A stretch of 64,000 nt of DNA from Tetracladium setigerum (taxonomy: Eukaryota; Ascomycota; Leotiomycetes; Helotiales), in the NCBI GenBank assembly GCA_031472005.1, contig PZJY01000002.1:1426001-1490000 (forward strand), written 5' to 3'. The notes under the pieces are model-generated. The model did no database searches, had not been told where the DNA came from, and saw only the letters and a program-made list of their open reading frames with translations. Position 1 is the stretch's first letter. Every line of letters starts with the position of its first letter. This document shows, piece after piece, positions 34,862 through 45,882 of this stretch. The position numbers and the translations under genes were made by a program.

Positions 34862-37126
34862 TCTGAGAAAAGAGATACCGTCTGAGCGGCTCAAGTGTGA
34901 GAAAAATGGAACTCAACAGTAGAGAATTTCTTCAAGAACTTTTCGAAAAAGAACATTAACCTTGACTCTTCCAATGCACGAGTTTTGTTGCACAAACACT
35001 ATCTTTATCTTGTCTCTCGTTGATACCGGCCATATCGTAATTCTCTAAGACCGCCCCGGCGCCCCGAATTAATGTTTGGTGCCACACGAGTAGAGGAAGC
35101 GTTGCCACTTTCCCTCCTCCAGCCCACCTCAGATCGACCAACTCTTGAGCTTGTGCTAGAGAGTGGACGTGATAGACCGGTAGTTAAGATATTTTGGACA
35201 GAGACTTTGTATACAATTATTCTAGGAGGATTTAAGAAGAATTCGGGAAGTGGGATTCCACAACATGCCCGTCCTGATGTGTAAACAAAATAAGCGAGCG
35301 TCCAGTACAAGTACAACCTAAATCATGCAATGAACCACAATGATCTAAATTAAAACATCCATTCTTTCACAAAAGCTATTATTGGGTTTCTCCATTCTAC
35401 CAGTAATGCGGTCAAGCGGCCGCCCGACCGCACCATACCCTCCACCAATGCACAAACAAATCCGAGAACCCTCGTATCACAGCCCGAATACGAGACATAT
35501 TATTTTGCAAAAGGAGCTCCGATTCGCAAACGAAGACCAAAAATTTTTGGGTTTTTTTAAAAAAAATTCTTCGATTTCTGAAATTAAAAAGAAGTGCAGG
35601 TAAATTTTTCGCGACGTGCAACAAAAACGCGGGTTCGACGGCCGCACGTATCAGCCGTGTTGACCATATCAGACTCCTCTATCACATTACTGAGGAGACG
35701 ACTGTCTTGGGATTTTAAGGAGTGAAACATGAGCTGCTCATACTGTATTGATATTAACATGTAAGATGCAAGATGCCCGCCCTCAGTACCTGTCTACCTA
35801 GAAATGGACGTCTCGCTCGATCTAAGTACAAATCGGATGGATGTATGTATATATTATTGGTTGCTTTGCCTGCTTGCCTGTCCACCTGGGCTTCTCGTGA
35901 AGGGGATTTTGAATTGTAAGATCTTATGTATGAGCCGTAGTTTTGCGAGCTACTTTCCGAATGAATCATAGATTCGTAAATTTCGTAAATTCGTACATTC
36001 GTGATTGAGGTTTACTTTGCTTCGTTGCTATTGTGAGAGAGTGAGTGAGGTAGACTGACAATTGAGTCGGCATAATGGTATGGGGCGAGGAAGAGGATGT
36101 AATCTTACAAACTTACAGTATGGTACCGTTGGTATGGTAACATTTAAGAAGTTCGATTCAAGGAATGAAGCGCCTCTTCTGTTTAAAAACTTTGGAGGCA
36201 TATTGTGTGCTGCTACTTTCTTCCCCTTCTATATTTTAAGTGAGCATATTGAGCTTTTAGATTGATACCTAAGAAAAGTTGCTAGATAGGGAGGGATTTA
36301 GATCACAAGAAGAAGCTCAGATCACGCATTTCTGCACAATCAGCGTCACCCCCCAAAAAACACCTCACCAAAGAACAGACGAGAAAGGTGCCTATGTTTT
36401 TTTAAGTTCATAATTGATAAAGCCTGTCTGTCTGTATGTATTATACACGTCTGTAATGTTTTGACTTTGAATTTCGCCACTTTTTTTGTTGTCAAAGTTG
36501 GCAAGTCAAAAAGGAGCAAAATAGAAAAATATGTCCTCTGACGGCATTTTCTTCACTTTCCTCCAATGCTATTCCCGTCTGCAATCGCAATCGCAATCGC
36601 AATCCCCGGCCAAGTGAATGGGCTTTCAAAAGGCGAGGAAGATGCAAGGCAAAAGAGCAAGAAAAATCGCTCCATCATAAAATAATAACTCCGTCGCTCA
36701 TGCTAATAGTGCTCATCCACCGTAATTTTACAAACAAGTAGCAAAAGGAAAAAAAAGGGGGCCTCTTCCTCCCTCCACCCTGACCATCTCACACCAAATG
36801 TGCAAAACCGCATACGCAGATCGAGTTGTTCCGCAGCTATACGAATGTGCTCTCGAGGCGACGAGGTTTTTGTGCTGAGGGAGTCTTGATAGTAGTACAA
36901 GTAATCGGATTAGGAGAAAGAAAAGTTGTGTTGTATAATGTGTCCACTCAAGATGCAGCAGAGCTTCTGGGTATAGCTGACCTCTTGAAAACGCCGAAAT
37001 AATGCAGTACAAAGGAAAATCTGCCATGCATCGGATGATCGAGAACTAGAGAGGACACGCCGATAGGAACATGCCGATAAGTTCGCCGTTGAAAGACCTT
37101 CACCGCATGGTGGGGTCAACTGCAAC
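34862..37126. other. Repeat-bearing intergenic region, convergent 3' flanks
   Basis: 2.3 kb between two converging genes. The first and last few hundred bases should be 3' UTRs. The middle holds the palindromic repeat segments at 35408-35433 and 35595-35650 and an AT-rich, partly self-complementary stretch (T7/A8) near 35540-35575. No open frame has coding character. Confidence 0.55.
35408..35650. repeat. Copy 2 of the dispersed palindromic repeat; possible MITE-like unit
   Basis: The left end (35408-35433) is a near-palindrome with GCGGT...GCGGCCGC...ACCGC. The right end (35611-35644) carries GCGAC-G-TGCAACAAA followed by a GGGTTCGACGGCCGC segment. The same motifs, in a more compact arrangement, occur at 18106-18148. 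GC-rich palindromic ends around ~180 bp of AT-rich DNA with no coding capacity suggest a small non-autonomous element. Target-site duplications were not clear, so the boundaries are approximate. Confidence 0.5.
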
Positions 37127-40100
37127 CTAATCGTGTCTGTAAGTGCAAGCATCGCCTTTTTTGCACGTTCCCTTCTCATAGAATGAGCAAGGCTCTTTCT
37201 TGTACTTATAGTCACCGCTGTGATCTCCTCCCCAGGCACCATCCATCTGGTGAATCTTTGATTTTGAAGTATATGCACCCTGGAAACGACCTTTTGTTTC
37301 CCGGCGGGACAGAGGCTGCTCTTCATGACGTGGTGGTTGAATGTTCTCCGAGATACGAGGGCCCATGTTCGCAGCAGCCCAGGCGTTGTAGTCGAACGGT
37401 TGAGATGCCGAGCTGCCTTTATTACCGTTTCCTGTAGCGTAAACAGGCGTAGCTTGCTGTGGCACATTCTGGTATGGAGCCGTATTCGACAGAGGTTCGT
37501 TGAATCGAGGAGCAGGCGCAGGGATGTGTTGTTGATAAGCCTGCTGGATCCTCAGCTCAGCTTCGCCATTCAACCTCTCTGCATTGTCGCGGTGATATCC
37601 CTCCATCCATATGTTTCGTTGTTCCTCGTTCGTCATCCACCGAGGAGGCTCAGTTGGAGGGAATGGCTCGCCCTTGAGAGAGTCGATCAAGTTCTGCAGG
37701 TTGAGGTACTTGTCTTGGTCAGACATGGTAGAGGTTTGCGTGATGCCGGTCATTTGCGCCTGGAGTTGAGAGGACTTCAAGGATTGGGCAGAAGCTGGAG
37801 CGGAGTCCGAAAACGACGATGGTGGGTTCTGGAAGGAATGAGCAATTCGACGAGCGCGGCTTTCTGCTGTCTCCTGGGTCATGTGGGTGGATGTGAATTT
37901 TCTGAACGATTCTACAGGGCCGTAATAATCGAGCTGCTGAAGTCGCTGCACAATCCAAGGTTCCGCAGATGGTGGGATTTGACAAGGGAATTGCGGTGTT
38001 ACAGACTCATTATGTAGCAATGGCTCCTTGGCAGATGGGGGACGTCGTTAGGATCAGTGTAAATAACAAGCAGCTCCACCGCCTCGCGGCGCATCTGTGT
38101 CTTCTGTTCAGACGTTGTGAATTGAAGCTCACCACCCTAGTAGTGAATGTTGGTCCATAGCGAGTAGCCTTCTCTAACTGGGTGAAATCAACGGCTTTGG
38201 GCTCAACGTAACGTGCTTCTTCAACATCAGGTGGTTGGTAGTCGTCGTCTTCTTCGATAGTCTCCGACACACGCTTCTTATGCATCATACCCTCATTATG
38301 AGCGTCATTGGCATCCCTCAGCATGTCAACTTGACGGCCTTCATCTTCACCTTGCTCATGCTTGAAAAGTCGAATTTGCTCCAGCTCGGAGCCCTCCTTG
38401 AACTTGACCCTCAAATGTCTTCTGCTTTCCTTCCTCTCGCGACGAGTCTTCTCCTCTGGAGTTTCCGGGGCACGAGGTGGCGCTGAAGGCGCCTTGGGTG
38501 GTTCGGCTGGTTTGGCAATGCTCGCAAGGATGGCACCAAGCTTTGATTCTTGTGGAGGAGATGGTTCACGCTTCTTCACGACGGGCTTGGGTGCTGGCCT
38601 CGTTGTGAGACCTAGCAAGTTACCTGTCGGCTTCTTGGCGGCAACAACTTTGACCACACCAGGTGCCCCCGACACATCTGATGCAACTCTCTTGGCAGGC
38701 TTCCCATTGCTTCCATCGCCTTCATGAGCGCGTTTGGACGTGTTGGCAGGTGTAGCCTTCATGGCTTCTGCCCGACGCTTCTTCTCCTTGTCAAGGCTTT
38801 CGCGAGTCTTTCTCTCCTCCTCCAGCTTCTTGGCTTCGGCTGCTTTCTCACGCGCCTCGGTGGTATTGGCGTAAATCGTGAGAATGTCTTTCTTCGCATC
38901 TTCATCTGCCTTCTTGCTCCATCGCTTCTGGATGTGTTCAAATTTGACTTTTTGAAGCATAGCGTCAGTTGTCGTCGTAAACTTCGTCATCAACTTCAAT
39001 ACTTCCTTAGGCAATTTTCCGTAATCATTTGTTTGAGTGCACTCTCGTAAAAGTTGCACCAGAGTATATACCAGCTTGGGGTTTGAGCCTAAGTTGGCAA
39101 GAATGCGTTCATATCCATACGCAACAGCGGCATGGACTGTATGAAATAATTTGTCAAGAAGTTCCGACCGCTGGCTTTCTAGTTGGGCAAGCTCATCTGG
39201 CTTTCCAGTAGCCTCTGTGATCTTGGCTGCGACGGCTCTGTGTTGACTCTTCAAGTCGATCACAAACTCGCTATATTCTTGCATTGACTCGGAGATAGTC
39301 TGGTTGTTAGGATTCGAAAAGGGGTCTTTCCACACAATCGCAATCACGTCCCATCCAACAGCTTCGCTTGGATTTGATGGCCGTTCCTTGCCACGTACCT
39401 GCACCAAGACGAGTTAGTAAACGAGCTCACGTTTGTGCCAAATGTGAATGTTGACCCGAGGGAAAATAGCAACAGAGCGCATCCGATCTAAGTATGCGAG
39501 AATGGGTGCTTACCGTCTCAAGTGTAAGCACAGGCATCTCTTCTTCCTCCTCTGATGATTCTTCCTCGGAACTTGATTCTTCTTCAGATGAACTCAACTC
39601 CACAGAGGCAGATGGGGAATTCTTTGCGCTCCCATTCACACGAGGGGTCTTGATAGTAGTAGCTTTGAGAGGTCGACCTGTGCCCTGGTATGTACTCATT
39701 GGTGCCGTCTTGTCCTTTGGTGGTCTTCCCCGTTTCTTGGCCGGTGGCTTTGTGTCGGAATCTGGCAAATAAGCATAGATCGGTGTGATATAAAGGGAAG
39801 GGGCTCACCAGCTGTCTTGGCTTTGGTTGAATCAGCCCCACTTTTCTTTCCTCGCTTTGTTTTTGTTCCTATATCAAAATAATAGTGAGCATAGATAGAC
39901 AGACGCGGTGGACGCGTCTGGAGATGAAAACTAACCTTTCAAATCAGGCAGCAAAATAGGACCCGTTGCATCCACAGCGACAGCAAAGGGTGCAAAGTCA
40001 GTTGAGAGATATGGCCTACTTGCCTTCGCGGCCAACAAGTCGGGATGCGTAACAACCACGCCTGTTGGAGGTGCCGGTAAGGCTTCCTCTGGAGGGTCTG

Positions 40101-41105
40101 GAGCGACGTAGGCGGGCAAAGTCACTTGGAGGGTTGAATTTGGCATCGATGGCATGGTTGAATGATCAAAACTTCTCTTGAATCCGGAGTCATGTGCAAC
40201 GCCTGAGCTGCCGTTAGGAAGCGAGTATGTGACTTGGGATGCTGCTGGAGGCTGATAGACCTGTTGGAAATACTGCTGAGGAAGGTTGGCACTCGGTTGA
40301 TAGAAGGTATTGACCTCCCCTACAGCCTGTGCTTGGTAGGGAGAGTTGCTGTGGGCACGATTCGGCTGTGGCTGTAATTGGGAAGTCGAAGTAATAAATG
40401 GATTGGCAGCAGCCGCTGGAGGGGCGGGTAGGGTGAGTTAGATTGAGCACGGTTGGTTGGTTGTAACTGAGGCGAGGGATGGAAGTTGTTGACATGCCCG
40501 ACGGACTGTGATGGAAAGGGAGAGTTGGAAAGCGCACGACTGACCGGCTGCAATTGAGCAGCAGCAGAAGTGGCATGGAGAGCGTGTGGAGAGATGCTTG
40601 CTTGACGACTGGGTTGATTCACGTAGAGATAGGCGTCATTGGGCATCTGATAAGCAGATGTGGGAAGTTGGAGAGAAGCATCTCCACCGAGCTGTTGTTC
40701 ATAGGCGGCCGCACCGCTAAAGGTATTAGAGGGACGTATACTCTGTGGTGCCTGCTGGTACTGTGGAAGGACTGGATACGGGGAGTTGACGTATTGGGGC
40801 TGCTGGTATTGAGGTTGTTGAGGGATGTGCTGCTGCTGCTGCTTTTGCTGCTGCTGCTGTTGTTGCTGCTGTTGCATCAGAGGATTACTATAGGGACTGT
40901 ACTGGTACTGCTGCTGCTGCGGCTGTTGCTGCTGGCCGTAGACATTTTGTGGATGGTTCTGGAGCGGTTGCTGCTGAGATGGAAAGGAGGAAGAGTATTG
41001 GTTCCCATGGACCGGAGTCTCCCAGCTATTATCGCCAAAGGCCATATTGTCGTCCAAGAAAGCCGAATGGTCCTGGCCATGATTAAGATTAAGATCTCCC
41101 TCCAT
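37127..41105 (-). CDS. PNUTS/Ppn1-like nuclear protein with CCCH finger (frame gaps)
   Basis: Four exons (about 41105-39936, 39868-39809, 39761-39514 and 39398-37127), ~1250 aa if three missing bases are restored. The N-terminal ~330 residues are Gln/Pro-rich with a polyQ run. AT-hook-like KKRGRPPKDK and an acidic Ser/Glu tract follow. Next comes a helical region resembling a TFIIS N-terminal fold (VYTLVQLLRECTQTNDYGKL, VLKLMTKFTTTTDAMLQKV), then RRHLRVKFKEGSELEQIRLF with a candidate PP1-binding RVKF, and a C-terminal CCCH finger C-x8-C-x5-C-x3-H. This order matches fission-yeast Ppn1 and animal PNUTS, the PP1 regulatory subunit of the cleavage/polyadenylation machinery. Frame gaps lie at runs 40421-40433, 38135-38137 and 38037-38041. 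An internal QLQP...RA-SNSPY repeat spans the first gap, showing that both sides are coding. Confidence 0.78.
40834..40935 (-). repeat. CAG/CAA trinucleotide tract (polyglutamine)
   Basis: Interrupted CTG/TTG repeats on the plus strand encode a Gln-rich run of about 17 residues, with one Lys, in the N-terminal part of the Ppn1-like protein, plus a second shorter run at 40908-40933. The mixed CAG/CAA codons suggest selection for the peptide, but length should still vary between strains. Confidence 0.9.
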
Positions 41106-42814
41106 GATGCTGGCTGGCAAGGGAAGTCAAGTCTCTGGCGTGACTTCTGTCTCTGTCTCTGTCCTTGAGATAGAGAGGGAGGTAAGGTAGGGTAGTTGGT
41201 ATACTCCCAAAGAGGAAGGGGTGCACGTGATGCGGAAAGTCGGAGGTTGCCGACCAGAGCAGCGAAGGGAATGGAATGGGGGATGGTGATTGGTCACTAA
41301 GCGATCAAATCAGCAAGGTTTCTAGGAAATGCATCATGTCCCATTATCCACGAGTGTTTCTCCCTCCCCTTCGAATGCCAGAAGAGAAGAAGACGAGGAG
41401 AAGTTGAAGGCGCAGAGAGAGGGCGGTCGCTATTAAAAGAAAAGAGAGTAGAGTAGAGTAGGGCGTAGTAGGGCAAAGTAGCACATCAACTTTGCATTGC
41501 GATATCCCCATGCTGCTTAGCAGAGACCGAGAGCGTTGGGTATGGAGAGCCTTAGCGTTGGAAATAATCTGCACTCCCGAGGATCGCTGCTGCTGCTGCT
41601 GCTGCTGGTGTCTGTATGCCATGCCTGTGGTGTTGAACCTGCCTGCATTGTGTAATCATCAACCAGCAATCCACATCACATCACATCGCACCGCACCGCA
41701 CCACACCACACCACACCACTACTCTGACCAGGGAGGATCTTGAGCGTCTTTGTGGGTAGGCTGTTGGTAGATAGGTGGTAGGTGTAAATGTAAATGTAAA
41801 TGTAAATTTCTTGGTAGGAAATTATGTGGCCAGTTCAGCTGCTGCAGCGCGTCTTATTATTTTCAACGCCTGGCCTGCTGCTGCGTGGCGGGGCGGCCTG
41901 ACGCTTTCTCTCTGTCTCTGTCTGTCTGTTGTTTTGTTCGCGCTTTTCCTCTCCTCTGGGCTTACTTTCTCTGCCGCCTTCATCTTCTTCTTCTTCTTCT
42001 TCTGGGCAAGCAACATTCGTGATGGAAAGGGGGAATATGATAGATAGGTAGTAGGTATGATGGTGATGTGTTTGGGATGTGTTAAGTGTTCGCCTTACCC
42101 ACGGTTCGTGTTCTTTCGTTGTCTCTCCCCTCCGCGCCTCTGCCCTTGCTCGCTATTCCTTTCTCTTCCCTCGAAGTTCGTGAGCTCCCGCTTGCAGGAG
42201 CAACACCTTTCGACGAACAATTCCTTCCACCAAGAATCACGAGCTGCAGTTCAACAATTGTACAAGCATTTATTTATTATAAAGGTCGTATTGGCCATAC
42301 AACTCAGTGGCCGGCTGCGCGCGAAGATGGACGTCAATTATGCATGGGAGAAGGGATGGTCGTGGTGGTTTGATGGATGATGGATGGTGGTTGAAAGGGA
42401 GACAGGAAGGGATGAAGGATGGAATGGCAGAGGGAGGAGAAGGAGAAGGAGATTCGGCGACGGCGAGAAATGAGTTGGTGTCGAAAGGCCAGCCGCTGCC
42501 TTCTGACGCGCTAGTCTGTGCCTGGAATAGTGAAGTCTTGGTATGCCAAGATCCGACTGCCCTCGTTGCCAGTTCGGTATCGAAATTCAAGAGGAGCTTC
42601 GAGTGTGAAAGGGAAAGGCAACTTCCGCAAAAAACTCAGCATTACATTGCAACCCTACCAACTTTTCTGTGTGTGTGTGTGATCTGTCCTCTTAAATATT
42701 CATCTGATCTGTCCCCTCTCCAAAACTACATGATCCCTTCATTCCAGTCCGGCTGATTGACAGCCAACATAAAGAAGAACTACTACCTACCTACTACTTA
42801 CTACTCTTGCAACC
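41106..42814. promoter_or_regulatory. 1.7-kb divergent region with many simple repeats
   Basis: Lies between the Ppn1-like gene (minus) and SLY1 (plus). Contains a CTG run (about 41587-41608), CACATCACATCGCACCGCAC-type pentamer runs (about 41672-41718), four copies of AAATGT (about 41785-41808), a CTT run (about 41983-42003) and C/T-rich tracts. The density of simple repeats is unusual for the window. No gene is supported; translated frames are low-complexity. Confidence 0.55.
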
Positions 42815-45179
42815 ATGGCCTCAACCCAAACCTCCCTTCGCGATCGCCAAATCAGTATGCGCCCCTTCGTTTCCCAGCACAAAACACATGGCTAATCCAT
42901 CCCCGTAGGATCGATAGAGCGCATGCTGAATCTGAATAACGAATCCGAAGAACCTACCAACGATCACAATGACCAGACCAGCCTGGGACTCGCCGTACCC
43001 TCCGTGCCCCTCCTCAACGCAGAGGGGGATCCAATATGGAAAGTCCTGGTGTTTGATGATCTCGGTCGAGATGTCATTAGTAGTGTGCTACGCGTAAACG
43101 ACTTGCGAACCTGGGGAGTCACAATGCATATGTATGATGCTTCTTCCACTCAGCCTAGAGCGAGAGGTAAACTGATCGTCTCAGGCACATAGCATCCGCA
43201 CGTCACCCAATCCCAGATGTTCCGGTTCTCTATCTAGTCGAACCCACAGCTGCAAATCTTCAAGCGATCACTTCAGATCTCTCCCGTGGCTTATACTCGC
43301 CCGCCTACATAAACTTCTTGTCCTCCATTCCACGCCCGCTCCTCGAAGACTTCGCCCAGCAAACGGCCCAGCACAACACGTCAGAAGCCATTGCCCAGTT
43401 TTACGATCAATACTTGAACTTTATTGTAGGAGAGCCGGACCTGTTTAGCTTGGGAATGAGGAAGTCGAACACATACTGGGCACTGAATAGCGCAAAGACA
43501 AAGGACGAGGAATTGGACCAAGTAATAGACAGGATTGTCAGTGGACTGTTCAGTGTTATGGTGACGATGGGTAAGAAATAAAGAGGCTATCTGCTATGCA
43601 GGACATTGCTAAGAACAATAGGTGTGATGCCGATTATACGATGTCCCAAAGGCGCTGCTGCAGAGATGATTGCGGCAAAGCTTGACCGGAAGCTGCGAGA
43701 CCATATACTTAATTCGAAGGACAATCTTTTTTCTGCGCCGGCCAATCGTTCTTCCACATCAGCCAATACCCCGTCGTCGCGGCCGGTGCTAATAATTCTG
43801 GATCGCAACGTAGATCTAATTCCTATGCTCTCGCATTCATGGACCTACCAGTCGCTTGTACATGATGTTCTCAATATGAAGCTGAACCGAATCACGGTCG
43901 AAACCCCGATAGACGAAGAGAATCCCTCGAAGGGTTCTACGAAAAAGGCATATGATTTGACTGCGAATGATTTCTTTTGGAGCAAGAATGCCAGTGTTCC
44001 CTTTCCCCAGGTAGCAGAGGATATCGATGCGGAATTGATGAGGTACAAAGATGATGCAAACGAAATCACGAAGAAGACAGGAGCCTCCTCTATAGAAGAC
44101 CTCCAAAACGACACAAGCGCATCAGCTCAACACCTGAAAGCTGCAATTACTCTCCTCCCAGAACTCCGAGAACGCAAAGCTGTTCTCGACATGCACATGA
44201 ACATCCTCGCCGGCTTATTGACAGGAATCAAGAACCGACAACTGGACAACTACTTCCAATTGGAAGAAAACATTCTGAAGCAAACCAAAGCTCAAATGCT
44301 AGAGATTCTTTCCGACGAAGCTAAGGGCAAAGAGCCAAACGACAAGCTACGTCTGTTTATTATCTGGTTCCTAAGCACCGAACAAGAGGTCTCACGAGCG
44401 GACATGGAGAAGTTCGAAGAAGCTTTGAAAGTATCCGGAGCCAACACTAACTCCCTTGCCTATGTCAAACAGTAAGTTCATCTCACCTCCTCCATCTTCT
44501 AATCTACAGACAATCAGAAATAGCTAACAATACCCACAGAGTCCGTGCCACAACTCGCATGACAATGCTAACCTCCGCGCCCTCCCAACCCACCACGCAA
44601 TCCTCCACCTCCACCACCGAACTCTTCCGCGGCTTCTCCTCCATCTCCAGCCGCCTCACCTCGTCTCTCAAAGACTCTGGCGTCAGCGCCAACTTCGAAA
44701 ACCTCATCTCCGGAGTCAAAAACTTCCTCCCAGCCAACCGCGACCTCACAGTCACCAAAATAACCGAATCAATCATGGATCCCCAGGGCGCTGCTTCCTC
44801 AGCCATCGCCAAGACAGAGAATTACCTTTACTTTGACCCACGCAGCGCCAATGCGAGAGGTACGATGCCACCACCTTCCGCAGCCAGGAAGGGTGGTGAG
44901 ATGCCTGGAGGACTCGGCGGGCACGGTCCAGGAACCGGCGCCACGTTTGGACAGAGACGACAAGGGTTCAGCGAAGCAGTGGTGTTTACCGTTGGTGGTG
45001 GAAGCATGGATGAATATGGCAACCTACAGGAATGGGCGAAGCGCACTGGGGCCGGTGGGAGCGGTGCAGAGAAGGGTGCGGGCAAGAGGAGGGTGGTGTA
45101 TGGAAGTACAGAGTTGATTAATGCGGAGGAGTTTTTGAGTGTGGAGCTGGAGAAGTTGGGAGTGGAGGTTTCGTCCTAA
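42815..45179 (+). CDS. sly1: SM-family protein Sly1 (ER-Golgi SNARE regulator)
   Basis: Five exons: 42815-42854, 42909-43131, 43185-43570, 43622-44471 and 44540-45179, 712 aa. The N-terminus is MASTQTSLRDRQI, then SIERMLNLN and WKVLVFDDLGRDVISSVLRV with VNDLRTWGVTMHMHIASARH. The Sec1 core is clear in DVPVLYLVEPTAANLQAIT, LVIILDRNVDL-type text (here VLIILDRNVDLIPMLSHSWT), YQSLVHDVLNMKLNR and DFFWSKNASVPFPQVAEDID. The C-terminal segment includes a Gly-rich loop and VVYGSTELINAEEFL. Sly1 binds the syntaxin Sed5 and promotes SNARE assembly for ER-Golgi and intra-Golgi fusion. The acceptor of intron 2 was chosen at CTCAG (43184), because it gives HMHIASARHPIP; the AG at the later CATAG would break the frame. 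Confidence 0.95.
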
Positions 45180-45882
45180 AGATTTCTAGATTTGGTAGGT
45201 AGGAATGAAATGGGGTTGAGAGAGAAATTATGATGAAATAAATTCAAAGTATTTTGAGATACCGTACATTACATGCACATTCAGAACGTGAGTGCAATGC
45301 AAAATCTATAAGATTTCATCGGTGTTCCCGAGTCTTTTCCCTCGGAATTTCATTAACAGTAGTTTCACTTTGAGATGAAATCATGGATTTTTACATTTTT
45401 TTTCTTCTGATTGTGCGTATTCTTTCTACGCTTGCTACCTGCTTGATAATACAAGTCAATCAGCCTCTCTTCATCAAGAAGAGATGGCTCTTGAAATTCT
45501 CTATTTCTGGCAAGTAACCTAGGTTTGTCCGCTCCTCATCCTGTCTGCTCAGTCCTCCCTTCACTCCACACAACGAGTAGGGTATCAAAAAGAAAAAAGA
45601 AGAAAAAAAAGCCCCCAAAAAAACCTGCAAACCACCAAACAGCCAAACATTGCATCTCCCCTCCTCTATCTATCGCGTGTATCAACAGAAGCTGGAGAGG
45701 GTTTTTTCATTCATATCTTATCTTGATTCTTGTAGAAAACAGCAAATCAAGTCTCGTCATGCACTTATCCATCTATCCTCGTGCTCATGTTCATAAGAAA
45801 GGAAGGTAAACGCCATCCTGGAGAAAGCAAGAAACAGGCAAAACAAAACCAACGATGGCTAGTAGCAAAACATGTGTCCTAT
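45180..45882. other. Intergenic, convergent 3' flanks
   Basis: 0.7 kb between the stops of SLY1 and chitin synthase. Contains A-rich tracts near 45585-45625. No gene seen. Confidence 0.55.

Noticed and set aside
37325..38017. Plus-strand frame of 230 codons opposite the Ppn1-like gene
   Set aside because: Antisense shadow; the minus strand encodes the CCCH finger and related conserved text.
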